This document shows, piece by piece, positions 26,861-34,975 of a stretch of DNA of 64,000 nucleotides. This stretch comes from Georgenia satyanarayanai (GTDB lineage Bacteria > Actinomycetota > Actinomycetes > Actinomycetales > Actinomycetaceae): the NCBI RefSeq assembly GCF_023715365.1, contig NZ_JAMBNZ010000003.1, positions 186,001-250,000 of the forward strand, in the 5' to 3' direction. Below the pieces are notes generated by a model. It ran no database searches and was not told the DNA's origin. It worked only from the letters and a program-made list of their open reading frames with translations. The position numbers and the translations under genes are program-made. Each line of letters begins with the position of its first letter. Position 1 is the stretch's first letter.

Positions 26861-27607
26861 GTGGACGCTACCGAGCCCGGGAGCCTGCGCGGACGGACCT
26901 TCCGCGGCCGCAGCCTGCGCGAGTCGCGCTTCGTCGGCTGCGACCTGGCCGGCGTCGTCGTGCGCGGCAGCGACGTCGCCGGGATGGAGGTCGACTCGCC
27001 CTGGCTGCTCGAGGAGGGCGGCACCTTCCTCGTCAACGGCGTCGACGTCGTGCCACTGGTCGACGCCGAGCTCGACCGCCGCTTCCCCGGACGCGAGCTG
27101 CGCCGGGCCGCCGACCCGGAGGGGCTGCGGCGCGCGTGGGCCGCCCTCGAGGGAACCTGGGCGGCCACGGCCGCGCGCGCCGCGGCGATGCCCGCGGGCA
27201 CGGTCGACAGGTCGGTCGACGGCGAGTGGTCCTTCGCCCAGACCCTGCGGCACCTCGTCATGGCCACCGATCTGTGGCTCGGCCGGGCGGTCCTCGAGCG
27301 GGAGCGGCCCTTCCACCCCGTCGGGCTGCCGTACGACGACGACGACGGCGGCACCGTCGCGTTCGACGGCTCGGAGCTCTCCTCCGGGGAGCCCGCGTTC
27401 GAGGAGGTCCTCGAGGCGCGCGCCGACCGGCAGACGCTGGTCCGTGCATACCTGGACGACGTCACTGCCGAGGAGCTGGCCGCGCCGCGACGCAACCCGC
27501 ACGCCCCCGACCACGGGGAGACGGTGCTCTCCTGCCTGCGCACGATCATCGAGGAGGAGTGGGAGCACCACCGCTACGCCGTGCGCGACCTCGACGCTCT
27601 CGGCTGA
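26861..27607 (+). CDS. DinB-superfamily protein with pentapeptide-like N terminus, 248 aa
   Basis: Residues 8-40 (LRGRTFRGRSLRESRFVGCDL) read as pentapeptide repeats. From about residue 80 a four-helix DinB-like fold follows, with WSFAQTLRHLVMATDLWLGRAVL and a late EEEWEHHRYAVRDLDAL holding the His residues typical of the metal site. Such proteins are often thiol transferases or unknown. The GTG at 26861 directly follows GGGGAG, an unusually short spacing, but no other start is in frame. It ends immediately before the convergent GrpB-like gene. Confidence 0.75.
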   Translation: MDATEPGSLRGRTFRGRSLRESRFVGCDLAGVVVRGSDVAGMEVDSPWLLEEGGTFLVNGVDVVPLVDAELDRRFPGRELRRAADPEGLRRAWAALEGTWAATAARAAAMPAGTVDRSVDGEWSFAQTLRHLVMATDLWLGRAVLERERPFHPVGLPYDDDDGGTVAFDGSELSSGEPAFEEVLEARADRQTLVRAYLDDVTAEELAAPRRNPHAPDHGETVLSCLRTIIEEEWEHHRYAVRDLDALG

Positions 27608-28114
27608 CTAGGCCCGGGTGAGCAGGTCCGCCACGACCTGCGTCTTGGCCTGCGTGTAGTCGTCCCACCCGGCGGAGCCCCGCGCGGCGGCCTCCTTGAC
27701 GCGCAGGTAGCGCTCGCACGCGTCGGCGTCCCGCCGCAGGAGGTCCCGGAACGTCAGCCGTCTCGTCCACGCGCGCCCGCCGTGCTCGACGACGTGGACG
27801 ACAAGGGTCCGCGCGCGCCGGTCCGGTGCGCTGAGCCAGCAGTGGTGGGTGAGCTCGCCCTCGAGGTCGAGGCCCGCGTCACGGAGCCGGTGCGCCACCT
27901 CCACGACGCGCGTGGCGTCCACGCCGACGAGGACGTCGACGACGTCCTTGGCCGGCAGGCCCGGCACCGCGGTGGAGCCGATGTGCTCGAGATGGGCGCC
28001 CGGCAGGAGCGCAGCCAGGCAGCCCGCCATCTCGGTGTAGCGCAGCAGCCACTCCTCGTGGCGGCTCGGCACCAGCCGCACCGCCTGCTGCTCCGCGTCC
28101 ATGGCGCCGATCAT
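27608..28114 (-). CDS. GrpB family protein (UPF0157), 168 aa
   Basis: Member of the nucleotidyltransferase-fold GrpB family of unknown function. The hallmark HIGSTAVPGLPAKDVVDVLVGV is at about residues 44-65, followed by LTHHCWLSAPDRRARTLVVHVVE and FRDLLRRDADACERYLRVKEA. Length fits. The start may be ATG 28114 or ATG 28102; neither has a good ribosome binding site. The stop directly abuts the stop of the DinB-like gene. Confidence 0.85.
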   Translation of the reverse strand: MIGAMDAEQQAVRLVPSRHEEWLLRYTEMAGCLAALLPGAHLEHIGSTAVPGLPAKDVVDVLVGVDATRVVEVAHRLRDAGLDLEGELTHHCWLSAPDRRARTLVVHVVEHGGRAWTRRLTFRDLLRRDADACERYLRVKEAAARGSAGWDDYTQAKTQVVADLLTRA

Positions 28115-28271
28115 GGCACGGGCAGGCCGGTGGTCGCACCGCGATGCGTCGCCCCTTCGGCTCAGGCCAGGGCGTCAGGAAGGGCGACGCAAGAACGGGA
28201 AGTGCGACTCAAGCCGTGGGGTCGACGGCCGCGCGGGGACGGGGCCCGACCGGCCGAGGAGTGAGACGTCG

Positions 28272-28291
28272 GAGTCCGGCGTACCGGACTC
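28272..28291. promoter_or_regulatory. Palindromic site upstream of the ssu operon
   Basis: GAGTCCGG-CGTA-CCGGACTC is a perfect 8+8 inverted repeat with a 4-bp centre. It ends 22 bp before the predicted -35 element, a place typical of activator binding. The protein that binds is not encoded nearby. Confidence 0.55.
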
Positions 28292-28313
28292 TGGGACGCC
28301 GCCCGTCCGGCCG

Positions 28314-28342
28314 TTGTCGTCGCTCCGGCCCGCTCCTAGCGT
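28314..28342 (+). promoter_or_regulatory. Predicted promoter of ssuBAC
   Basis: TTGTCG (28314-28319) and TAGCGT (28337-28342) are spaced by 17 bp, a good fit to the housekeeping actinobacterial promoter. Transcription would begin about 20 bp before the ssuB ATG. Confidence 0.5.
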
Positions 28343-28369
28343 CGAGGCGTCCACCCCTGAGGAGCCACC

Positions 28370-29173
28370 ATGAGCACCACCGCCGTCCGCGAGCACCGCG
28401 CCCATGCCGTCGAGCTGGCCGGCGTCGCCCGCACCTTCGCGCCGCGGCGCGCGGGCCAGGCGCCGCGCACCGTGCTCACCGGGATCGACCTGTCCGTCGG
28501 TGCCGGGGAGATCGTCGCGCTGCTCGGCGCCTCGGGCTGCGGGAAGTCCACGCTCCTGCGCCAGGTCTGCGGGCTCGACTCGCCCACGGGTGGCCGGATC
28601 ACCATCGCCGGCGAGCCGGTGCGGGGGGCTGACCCGCGCTGCGCCTTTGCCTTCCAGGAGCCGCGCCTGCTGCCGTGGCGCAGCCTGCGCCAGAACGTCG
28701 CGCTCGGGCTGCCCCGCGGCACCGACCGGGCCGCGGGCGCGGAGCGGGTGGCCGAGCTCCTCACCCTCGTCGGTCTCGGCGACCGCGCCGAGGACCGCCC
28801 GCGCCAGGTCTCCGGCGGGATGGCGCAGCGCGCCTCCCTCGCCCGCGCCCTGGCGCGCCGCCCCGGCGTCCTCCTCCTCGACGAGCCCTTCGGCGCCCTG
28901 GACGCCCTCACCCGGCTCAACATGCAGGACCTCCTGCTCGAGCTCCACGCCGCCGAGCCCGCCACCGTGCTCCTCGTGACCCACGACGTCGAGGAGTCCC
29001 TCTACCTGGCCGACCGCGTCGTCCTCCTCGGGCCCGGCCCGGGCGGGGCGAGCACGGTCCGGACCGTCGTCACCGTCCCCGGCGCCCGTCCGCGCGACCG
29101 CGCCAGCGCCGAGCTCGCCCACCTGCGCGCCGGGCTGCTCGACGGCCTCGGCGTCGACACCCACCACGCCTGA
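28370..29173 (+). CDS. ssuB: Sulfonate/nitrate/taurine-type ABC transporter ATPase, 267 aa
   Basis: The cytoplasmic ATPase of an importer. Walker A is LLGASGCGKST (about 57-67), the Q-loop FAFQEPRLLPWRSLRQNV is typical of the SsuB/TauB/NrtD group, the signature is VSGGMAQR and Walker B is VLLLDEPFGALD. GAGGAG precedes the ATG. First gene of a three-gene operon; the substrate-binding protein and permease follow. The ligand class (aliphatic sulfonates, taurine, nitrate or related) is inferred from family likeness; no desulfonating monooxygenase is nearby. Confidence 0.88.
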   Translation: MSTTAVREHRAHAVELAGVARTFAPRRAGQAPRTVLTGIDLSVGAGEIVALLGASGCGKSTLLRQVCGLDSPTGGRITIAGEPVRGADPRCAFAFQEPRLLPWRSLRQNVALGLPRGTDRAAGAERVAELLTLVGLGDRAEDRPRQVSGGMAQRASLARALARRPGVLLLDEPFGALDALTRLNMQDLLLELHAAEPATVLLVTHDVEESLYLADRVVLLGPGPGGASTVRTVVTVPGARPRDRASAELAHLRAGLLDGLGVDTHHA

Positions 29174-29199
29174 GCCCCACCCCACCGGAAGGCACGCCC

Positions 29200-30237
29200 A
29201 TGACCCGCACCCCCACCTACGCCGCCCTCTCCGCCGTCGGCGTCCTCCTCCTGTCCGGCTGCGTGGCCGGTGAGGGCTCCGCCGTCGCCGCCGACGACGC
29301 CGGGTCGGGCGACTGGAGCGCCGACACCCTCACGGTCGACTTCGCCACCTACAACCCGCTGAGCCTCATCATCCGCGAGCAGGGCTGGCTCGAGGCCACC
29401 CTCGGCCCGGACGTCACGGTCGAGTGGGTGCAGTCCGCCGGCTCCAACAAGGCCAACGAGCTGCTGCGCTCGGGTGCCGTCGACGTCGCCTCCACGGCCG
29501 GCTCGGCCGCCCTGCTCGCCCGCGCCAACGAGTCGCCGATCCACACCATCGCGCTGTACGACCAGCCGGAGTGGTCGGCGATCGTCGTCGCGGCGGACTC
29601 CGACATCGACTCCGTGGAGGATCTCGCGGGCCGCTCGGTCGCCGCCACGCGCGGCACCGACCCGTACTTCTTCCTCCTCCAGAGCCTCGAGGAGCACGGG
29701 GTGGAGCTCGCGGACGTCGAGGTGCAGAACCTCCAGCACGCCGACGGCCGGGTGGCCCTGGAGAACGGCTCCGTGGACGCGTGGGCGGGGCTGGACCCGA
29801 TCATGGCGGACACCGAGGTCAACGCCGGCTCCCGGCTCGTCTACCGCAACGTCGACTTCAACACCTACGGCTTCCTCAACGCCACCGAGGACTTCCTCGA
29901 GGAGTCCCCCGATCTCGCCCAGGTGGTCGTCGACGCCTACGAGAAGGCCCGCGAGTGGGCGGCGGAGAACCCCGAGGAGACGGTGGAGATCCTCGCCGAG
30001 GTGGCGGGCATCGAGCCGGCCGTCGCCGAGCGCGTGGTCCTCGAGCGCACCAACCTCGGCATCGACGCCGTCCCCGGGGACGCGCAGCGTGCCGTCCTCG
30101 AGGTGGTCGGCCCGATCTTCGTGGAGACCGGTGACGTCCGCACGCAGGCGCAGATCGACAAGGCGCTCGAGGAGCTCATCGACGACACGTGGGCCCGGCA
30201 GGCCGACGCCACGACCATCACCGAGGCCGAGTCCTGA
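29200..30237 (+). CDS. ssuA: SsuA-like lipoprotein substrate-binding protein, 345 aa
   Basis: The extracytoplasmic binding protein of the importer. A lipobox LLSGC (Cys21) follows the signal sequence. The body is an NMT1/SsuA fold: YNPLSLIIREQGWLEATLG, ELLRSGAVDVASTAGSAALLA, RGTDPYFFLLQSLEEHG and the acidic C-terminal half. GGAAGG precedes the ATG at 29200. It lies 26 bp after the ATPase and one base before the permease start. The ligand cannot be told from the sequence. Confidence 0.88.
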   Translation: MTRTPTYAALSAVGVLLLSGCVAGEGSAVAADDAGSGDWSADTLTVDFATYNPLSLIIREQGWLEATLGPDVTVEWVQSAGSNKANELLRSGAVDVASTAGSAALLARANESPIHTIALYDQPEWSAIVVAADSDIDSVEDLAGRSVAATRGTDPYFFLLQSLEEHGVELADVEVQNLQHADGRVALENGSVDAWAGLDPIMADTEVNAGSRLVYRNVDFNTYGFLNATEDFLEESPDLAQVVVDAYEKAREWAAENPEETVEILAEVAGIEPAVAERVVLERTNLGIDAVPGDAQRAVLEVVGPIFVETGDVRTQAQIDKALEELIDDTWARQADATTITEAES

Positions 30238-30238
30238 C

Positions 30239-31069
30239 ATGGCCGCCCTCACCCTCCCCCGGGCCGCCGCGGCCCCCGACGCACGGACGACGGCGGAACC
30301 CGCCCCCGCGCAGCCGGCGCCCTTCCGCTGGCGTCCCCTCGCCGTCGTCGCCGTCCCGCTCGCGCTCCTCGGCCTGTGGCACGTCCTCACCGCCGTCACC
30401 GGCGTCTTCGCCTCCTACCAGCTGCCCTCGCCCGCCGCGGTGTGGGCGGCCGGGACGGAGCTGGCCGCCGACGGGACGCTGTGGACCCACGTGGCGATCT
30501 CGACCCAGCGGGTGGTCCTCGGCTTCGCCGTCGGGGCGGTGGCGGGCCTGGCCGTCGGGGCGCTGGTGGGCCTGTCCCGCTGGGCCGACACGCTGCTGGC
30601 GGGGACGGTCGGCGCGGTGCGGGCCGTCCCGTCCCTCGCGTGGGTCCCGCTGCTCATCCTGTGGATCGGCATCAACGAGGACTCCAAGGTCACGCTCATC
30701 GCCATCGGTGCCTTCTTCCCCGTCTACACGACGGTCGCCTCGGCGCTGCGGCACGTCGACCCGCACCTCGTCGAGGTGGGACGGGCCTACGGGTACCGCG
30801 GTGTGCGCCTGCTGACGCGGGTGCAGCTGCCGGCGGTGACGCCGTCGGTGGTCGCCGGGCTCCGCCTGGCGCTGGCCCAGGCGTGGCTCTTCCTCGTCGC
30901 CGCCGAGCTCATCGCGTCCTCGATGGGCCTGGGGTTCCTCCTCACCGACTCCCAGAACAACGGCCGGGTGGACCGGATCCTCCTCGCGATCATCGCGCTC
31001 GCCGTGCTGGGGAAGGTGACCGACAGCCTGCTCGGGCTCGTCGAGAGGTGCCTCGCTCGCCGCTGGTGA
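30239..31069 (+). CDS. ssuC: SsuC-like ABC permease, 276 aa
   Basis: The inner-membrane subunit with about six hydrophobic segments after a Pro/Ala-rich head of 35 residues. The coupling-loop motif is EVGRAYGYRGVRLLTRVQLPAVTPSVVAGLRLALAQAW (the EAA motif of BPD_transp_1). The ATG is one base after the ssuA stop. Together with the two preceding genes it completes the importer. A hairpin follows the stop. Confidence 0.9.
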   Translation: MAALTLPRAAAAPDARTTAEPAPAQPAPFRWRPLAVVAVPLALLGLWHVLTAVTGVFASYQLPSPAAVWAAGTELAADGTLWTHVAISTQRVVLGFAVGAVAGLAVGALVGLSRWADTLLAGTVGAVRAVPSLAWVPLLILWIGINEDSKVTLIAIGAFFPVYTTVASALRHVDPHLVEVGRAYGYRGVRLLTRVQLPAVTPSVVAGLRLALAQAWLFLVAAELIASSMGLGFLLTDSQNNGRVDRILLAIIALAVLGKVTDSLLGLVERCLARRW

Positions 31070-31079
31070 GCGCCCGGTC

Positions 31080-31105
31080 GGTGGCCCGGCCCGGGCCGGC
31101 CCACC
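31080..31105. terminator. Hairpin between ssuC and the DUF1918 gene
   Basis: The arms GGTGGCCCGGCC (31080-31091) and 31094-31105 pair at 11 of 12 positions around CG. It starts 11 bp after the ssuC stop and lies 6 bp from the stop of the convergent gene. Confidence 0.6.
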
Positions 31106-31110
31106 GCACC

Positions 31111-31308
31111 TCAGCCCGCGCCCGCCCGTGTGGCGGGCTCGATCACCGTTCCGGCCCCCGGGAAGAACAGCGACTCCTCACCGGAGCGCGCCCAGCGCAC
31201 GACGTACGGCGGTCCTCCGTCCGCGCCGCGCACGGCGACCACCTCCCCGTCGCGGTCCGCCCCGTGCAGGGCACGGACGAGGACCCGGTCACCTGGAGCA
31301 GCCGACAT
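31111..31308 (-). CDS. DUF1918 family protein, 65 aa
   Basis: A short beta-barrel-like domain of unknown function found in actinobacteria. The sequence MSAAPGDRVLVRALHGADRDGEV...PPYVVRWARSGEESLFFPG fits the family pattern (G-D-ly, then PPY-VRW, then FPG). The ATG at 31306-31308 follows the strong ribosome binding site GGAGGTGA; the longer frame is not needed. Probably cytoplasmic. Stands alone. Confidence 0.85.
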   Translation of the reverse strand: MSAAPGDRVLVRALHGADRDGEVVAVRGADGGPPYVVRWARSGEESLFFPGAGTVIEPATRAGAG

Positions 31309-31395
31309 GGCTCTCACCTCCCCTCCTCGTGAGCGGCCGGCCACCTCGCCGGCCCTCCTCCCATGGTGGCCCGCCGGGGGCGCGACGGGAAGGGA

Positions 31396-31941
31396 TCAGG
31401 CGTCGAGCTTCCTGGCGATGCGCTGGACCGTGAGCCAGGTGCGGACCGTGACGTCCTTGCCGTAGGTCCGGCCCACCCACGCCATGAAGTCCGGCGTCCG
31501 GCCCGGGTCGCTGTTGTCGATGACGGCGAGGAGGACGCGGGCGGCCGGGTCGTAGCCGACCACGCGGGTGCGCGGGTCGGGCTCCTCCGGCAGCTCGACG
31601 GGCTCCGGGGGCCGGTGCTTGAGGAAGACGGCGGTGAGGTACGTGCCGCGTCCGTGGGTGAGACCGGGGAAGGGGTCGGAGTCGAGGAGGGCGCGCAGCT
31701 CCTCGGCGGTCCGCACGAGGTTCCCGCCCGGGATGCCGAGGCGCTCGTGCAGGGCGTCCTGGATGCGCTCCTCCAGGGCGGCGGTCTCCTGCGCGGGGGC
31801 GTGGAAGACGATGTTCCCGCTCGCCAGGACGGAGGCGACGCGGTCGAGGCCCAGCTCCTCGAAGACGGGGCGCAGCCGCTCGTTCCTCATGGCCGGGTTG
31901 GACGGCATGATGCCGCGCAGGAGCGCCGCGTAGCCGGTCAC
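31396..31941 (-). CDS. DUF1697 family protein, 181 aa
   Basis: Unknown function. The family start (T)GYAALLRGI, then NPAMRNERLRPVFEELGLDRVASVLASGNIVF, and the C-terminal RTPDFMAWVGRTYGKDVTVRTWLTVQRI agree with DUF1697. The GTG start at 31939-31941 overlaps the stop of a 40-codon frame upstream as GTGA, so the two are translationally coupled. Probably cytoplasmic. Confidence 0.85.
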   Translation of the reverse strand: MTGYAALLRGIMPSNPAMRNERLRPVFEELGLDRVASVLASGNIVFHAPAQETAALEERIQDALHERLGIPGGNLVRTAEELRALLDSDPFPGLTHGRGTYLTAVFLKHRPPEPVELPEEPDPRTRVVGYDPAARVLLAVIDNSDPGRTPDFMAWVGRTYGKDVTVRTWLTVQRIARKLDA

Positions 31942-32060
31942 CGCACCAGGTCCTTCGCGGACGCGCCCCGGACCTCGAGGTCGCGCGGCGGGTTGCCGAG
32001 GGCGAAGTGCCGCCACGCGCCCGTCCGCCCGAGAAGGACACGCTCCGTCGTCGTCGCCAT
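31938..32060 (-). CDS. Short coupled ORF before the DUF1697 gene, 40 aa
   Basis: The frame runs from ATG 32058-32060 to a TGA whose bases overlap the GTG of the next gene. The peptide begins MATTTERVLLGRTGAWRHFA and ends GASAKDLVR. It is basic, with no membrane segment. No family is recognised. Support comes from the GTGA overlap and GC-rich third positions; it could be a leader peptide. Confidence 0.5.
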   Translation of the reverse strand: MATTTERVLLGRTGAWRHFALGNPPRDLEVRGASAKDLVR

Positions 32061-32153
32061 GAGCCGCACAGTAGACCCGTCACCCGGTGGTCATCCGGGA
32101 AACGGGACGCGGGGGGCCGACCGGAGAGGTGCTGGCGGACTACGGTTCCGGCT

Positions 32154-32510
32154 ATGGCGATGACGCTGAGCATGGTGACCTTCGACACGACCGATGCCGA
32201 CTCCCTTGCCACGTGGTGGGCGGAGCAGACCGGCGGTGAGGTGGTCGAGCGCAACGACGGCTGGTACGTCATGGTCGCGGGCGGCACGCTGCCGGTGCTG
32301 CTGGCCTTCCAGAAGGTTCAGGACCCGACTGCCGGGAAGAACCGGATCCACCTCGACCTCACGGCCCCGGACCTGGACGGCGAGGTGGAGCGGCTGCTCG
32401 GGGCGGGCGCGACGCTCGTGGCGCGGCGCGGGGACGAGAGCTTCCGCTGGGTCACCCTGGCCGACCCGCACGGCAACCAGTTCTGCGTGGCCGCCGCCGC
32501 CCACGTCTGA
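32154..32510 (+). CDS. VOC/glyoxalase-fold protein, 118 aa
   Basis: A single vicinal-oxygen-chelate domain: LSMVTFDTTDADSLATWWAEQTGGEV at the start, NRIHLDLTAPDLDGEVERLLGAGATLV in the middle, and WVTLADPHGNQFCVA at the end. The pattern is that of actinobacterial glyoxalase/bleomycin-resistance-like proteins of unknown substrate. The ATG at 32154 lies 8 bp after TACGGT, a -10-like element, and has no ribosome binding site, so a leaderless mRNA is likely. Confidence 0.85.
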   Translation: MAMTLSMVTFDTTDADSLATWWAEQTGGEVVERNDGWYVMVAGGTLPVLLAFQKVQDPTAGKNRIHLDLTAPDLDGEVERLLGAGATLVARRGDESFRWVTLADPHGNQFCVAAAAHV

Positions 32511-32571
32511 GGCGGGGCGCTACTGGTGGGCCGAACCGCGTGAGGCTCAGAGCCCTCCTCGAGGCTCTCTC

Positions 32572-33033
32572 TCACCGGTGGTCCTCCGCCTCCGACCGGC
32601 CCGTCGGCACGAGTGCCCACACGTGCTTGGCACCGCGGCCAGGCTCGGGGTACCAGCCCCACTCCGTCGTCGCCCGGTCCAGGATCCGCAGCCCGTGCCC
32701 ACCGGCACGGCCGTCGTCCGTCGGGCGGTGGGCGGGGGTCTCGTCACAGGCCCGGTCACGCACGTCCACGAGCCAGCTCGGTCCGTGCTGGGACAGGGTC
32801 ACGACACCCGCCCCCGCTCCGTGCCGGAGGGCGTTCGTCGCGAGCTCGCACATGACGAGCAGGAGCAGCTGCTCCTCCCGTGCCGAGCGACCGGCGCCGT
32901 CGTCCAGGACCTCGGTGACCGAGTGCCGCAGCCCGGCCAGCTCCCCGGGCTGCGTGAGCGGCCAGGAGCCCAGCACCGGTCCAACTGCCTCCGGACACGG
33001 TACTGGCGGGCACGGCCCGTAGGGCTCGACCAT
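32572..33033 (-). CDS. HATPase_c anti-sigma-like ATP-binding protein, 153 aa
   Basis: An RsbW/SpoIIAB-like GHKL ATPase domain: the N box is LLVMCELATNALRHG (about residues 60-74) and the G1 box GRAGGHGLRILD. Members of this family bind and inhibit sigma factors or phosphorylate STAS proteins. It ends TEWGWYPEPGRGAKHVWALVP. The ATG at 33033 follows AGAGGTG; the longer frame is unsupported. It is a paralogue of the protein at 34494-34961 and the last member of a STAS, HATPase, DUF2254, HATPase run. Its sigma partner is not here. Confidence 0.82.
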   Translation of the reverse strand: MVEPYGPCPPVPCPEAVGPVLGSWPLTQPGELAGLRHSVTEVLDDGAGRSAREEQLLLLVMCELATNALRHGAGAGVVTLSQHGPSWLVDVRDRACDETPAHRPTDDGRAGGHGLRILDRATTEWGWYPEPGRGAKHVWALVPTGRSEAEDHR

Positions 33034-33136
33034 CTGCACCTCTTGCCTGAGGACGTCCTCGATCGGGCGCGCACCGCTGTGCCGCGTGGGCACCACCGTA
33101 GGTGCTCCCCCGTGCCCCCGCCCCCGGAGCGGTCCG

Positions 33137-34465
33137 CTACCTGCTGTGGTCGGCCGGGTCGGTGTCGTCCGAACGCAGGTCCTGGATTAGGCGCAGGTCC
33201 TCGGGGTGGAGCTCGTCCCTGGCCTCCACCGAGTCGAGCAGGAGCCGAATCTGGTGGTCCAGCGCGTCCACGACCTCGGGCCGGCCCTCCTCGCGCACGT
33301 GAGTGACGAGCATGCGCAGCACCCTCAGGATGGTGGCGACCACGCGCGGCTGGTCCACCGAGGTCTGGCGCAGCTGGTCGAAAGCGTGCTCGACGAGCTC
33401 CACGTGGTCGAGGTTCCACGGCTGGACGAGCACCCGCCCGTCGCCGTCGCGCACCGCCGCCGGCGCCGCCGGAGCGGCGAGGACGGCCCGCATCAGGCTG
33501 CCGACGCGCAGGACGACCTCGACGGCTGTCGTCGGGTCGTTGATGGCGGGGCTCAGGGCCCGCAGGCCGATGTCGACGAGCTGACGAATGGCGAAGTCGA
33601 CGTCCTGGAGCATGGTGCGCGCGTCGGCGACCTCGATCGCGGCCGCCATCGTCTCGCGGGCCCGCTCGGGCGGCGGCGGCCAGGCGGTGAGGAGCGGCTC
33701 CCCGCTGTGGATGTAGGCCCCGACACGCGTCTCGAGCCGCACGGTGGTGCCCGAGGGCGCGGCTCGGAGCAGCAGTCCGGCGTCGACCTGGCTGATCCAC
33801 CCGTTCCTCGAGCAGGGGATGACCGTGGCGCCGTCTGGTGCGCACAGCCCGTGCGGGTCGATCTCCTCCAGCCCTCGGGGCAGCTGTCCGGCGGCCGCGA
33901 CGACCGCCTCGCCCTCGTCGCCGATCTTGCGGACGACGTTTCCGACCTGCAGCCCGCGCGCGAGGTGGTCGAGGTGCAGGATGATGCCGACGACCGTGAC
34001 GAGCGTGAGGACGACGGCGATCGTCAGGGAGATCCGCGGCGCGGGGTCGGTCGCCTCGCCGCTGATGTTCGGCAGCACGAGGACGCAGTAGAAGAAGGTG
34101 CCGACGAGCAGGCCGATGACGACCTGGCTCAGCCGGTCGCGGATGAAGGAGCGCATGACCCGCGGGGAGAACTGGTCGCTGGCGAGCTGGAGGCTGACCA
34201 CCGTGAGGGAGAAGACCACGCCGACGGTCGTGATCATGGCTCCCGCGACCGTGGCGAGCAGCCAGGTGGCAGCATTGGCGCTCATGGCCAGCGTGACGGG
34301 CACGTCGGCGTCGTGCCCGATCGCGTCGTCGACGGTCGGGGCGACGACGGCGAGCACGATCCCGGCGAGCATGATGAGCGCCGGCAGGAGGAAGAGACTC
34401 TCCTCGAAGCGGTAGCGCACAGCCGCTATCCGCAGGGCCAGTGCTATGCCACGAGGTCGCGTCAC
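33137..34465 (-). CDS. DUF2254 predicted membrane protein, 442 aa
   Basis: Unknown function. The first 170 residues contain four hydrophobic segments (FLLPALIMLAGIVLAVV, NAATWLLATVAGAMITTVGVVFSLTVVSLQLAS, VVIGLLVGTFFYCVLVL, LTIAVVLTLVTVVGIIL). The rest is a large soluble domain with the conserved block DVDFAIRQLVDIGLRALSPAINDPTTA. The start is GTG 34465, after GGAAGG with 6-bp spacing. It lies 28 bp downstream of one HATPase gene and 103 bp upstream of another. Confidence 0.88.
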   Translation of the reverse strand: MTRPRGIALALRIAAVRYRFEESLFLLPALIMLAGIVLAVVAPTVDDAIGHDADVPVTLAMSANAATWLLATVAGAMITTVGVVFSLTVVSLQLASDQFSPRVMRSFIRDRLSQVVIGLLVGTFFYCVLVLPNISGEATDPAPRISLTIAVVLTLVTVVGIILHLDHLARGLQVGNVVRKIGDEGEAVVAAAGQLPRGLEEIDPHGLCAPDGATVIPCSRNGWISQVDAGLLLRAAPSGTTVRLETRVGAYIHSGEPLLTAWPPPPERARETMAAAIEVADARTMLQDVDFAIRQLVDIGLRALSPAINDPTTAVEVVLRVGSLMRAVLAAPAAPAAVRDGDGRVLVQPWNLDHVELVEHAFDQLRQTSVDQPRVVATILRVLRMLVTHVREEGRPEVVDALDHQIRLLLDSVEARDELHPEDLRLIQDLRSDDTDPADHSR

Positions 34466-34493
34466 GTGCTGCCTTCCGTCCGTCCTGTCCAGT

Positions 34494-34961
34494 TCAGGTC
34501 CCAGGTTGGCCCGTCGCCGTCGTTGCCGCACCCGCTGCCGGGACGACGGCCCAGACGTGCTTGACGCCGTCGTCGGGGCCCGGGTACCAGCCCCAGGCAG
34601 TGGCCACGGTGTCGAGGATCCGCAGGCCGTAGCCGCCGGGGCGCCCGTCGTCACGCGCCCGGTGCCCGGGCGGCGTGCGCCAGTTCCCGTCGCGCACGTC
34701 GAGGAGCCAGCCTCCGGCCGCGGTGTGGAGCGACACGGTGACCGGTTGGGACCCGTACTTGAGGGCATTGGTGGCCAGCTCGGACAGGACGAGCAGCAGC
34801 CGCTGCGCTGCCTCGACGTGTGGCTCCGGCCTCAGCACCGCGGTGGCCGAGCGCCGCAGCGCGCCGAGCTCTCGGGCGTCCGTGAGCGTCCAGGAGCCCA
34901 GTGAGGAGCCCCCGCCCACCGGCGGAGTCGCCGTCGGGCGCGGGCCGTGGGGGTCGGTCAT
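34494..34961 (-). CDS. HATPase_c anti-sigma-like ATP-binding protein (paralogue), 155 aa
   Basis: Same family as the protein at 32572-33033: N box LLVLSELATNALKYG, G1 box GRPGGYGLRILD, and end ATAWGWYPGPDDGVKHVWAVVP, which matches the paralogue closely. The ATG at 34959-34961 lies 14 bp after the STAS gene stop, so STAS and kinase-like partner are made together, the usual anti-sigma/antagonist pair. No sigma factor gene is in the window. Confidence 0.85.
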   Translation of the reverse strand: MTDPHGPRPTATPPVGGGSSLGSWTLTDARELGALRRSATAVLRPEPHVEAAQRLLLVLSELATNALKYGSQPVTVSLHTAAGGWLLDVRDGNWRTPPGHRARDDGRPGGYGLRILDTVATAWGWYPGPDDGVKHVWAVVPAAGAATTATGQPGT

Positions 34962-34975
34962 GTGCCCCCCTCGTC

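Noticed and set aside
25136-27607. 823-codon open frame on the plus strand
   Set aside because: Its first 575 codons are the antisense shadow of the MFS gene. Only the last part, from GTG 26861, is a gene.
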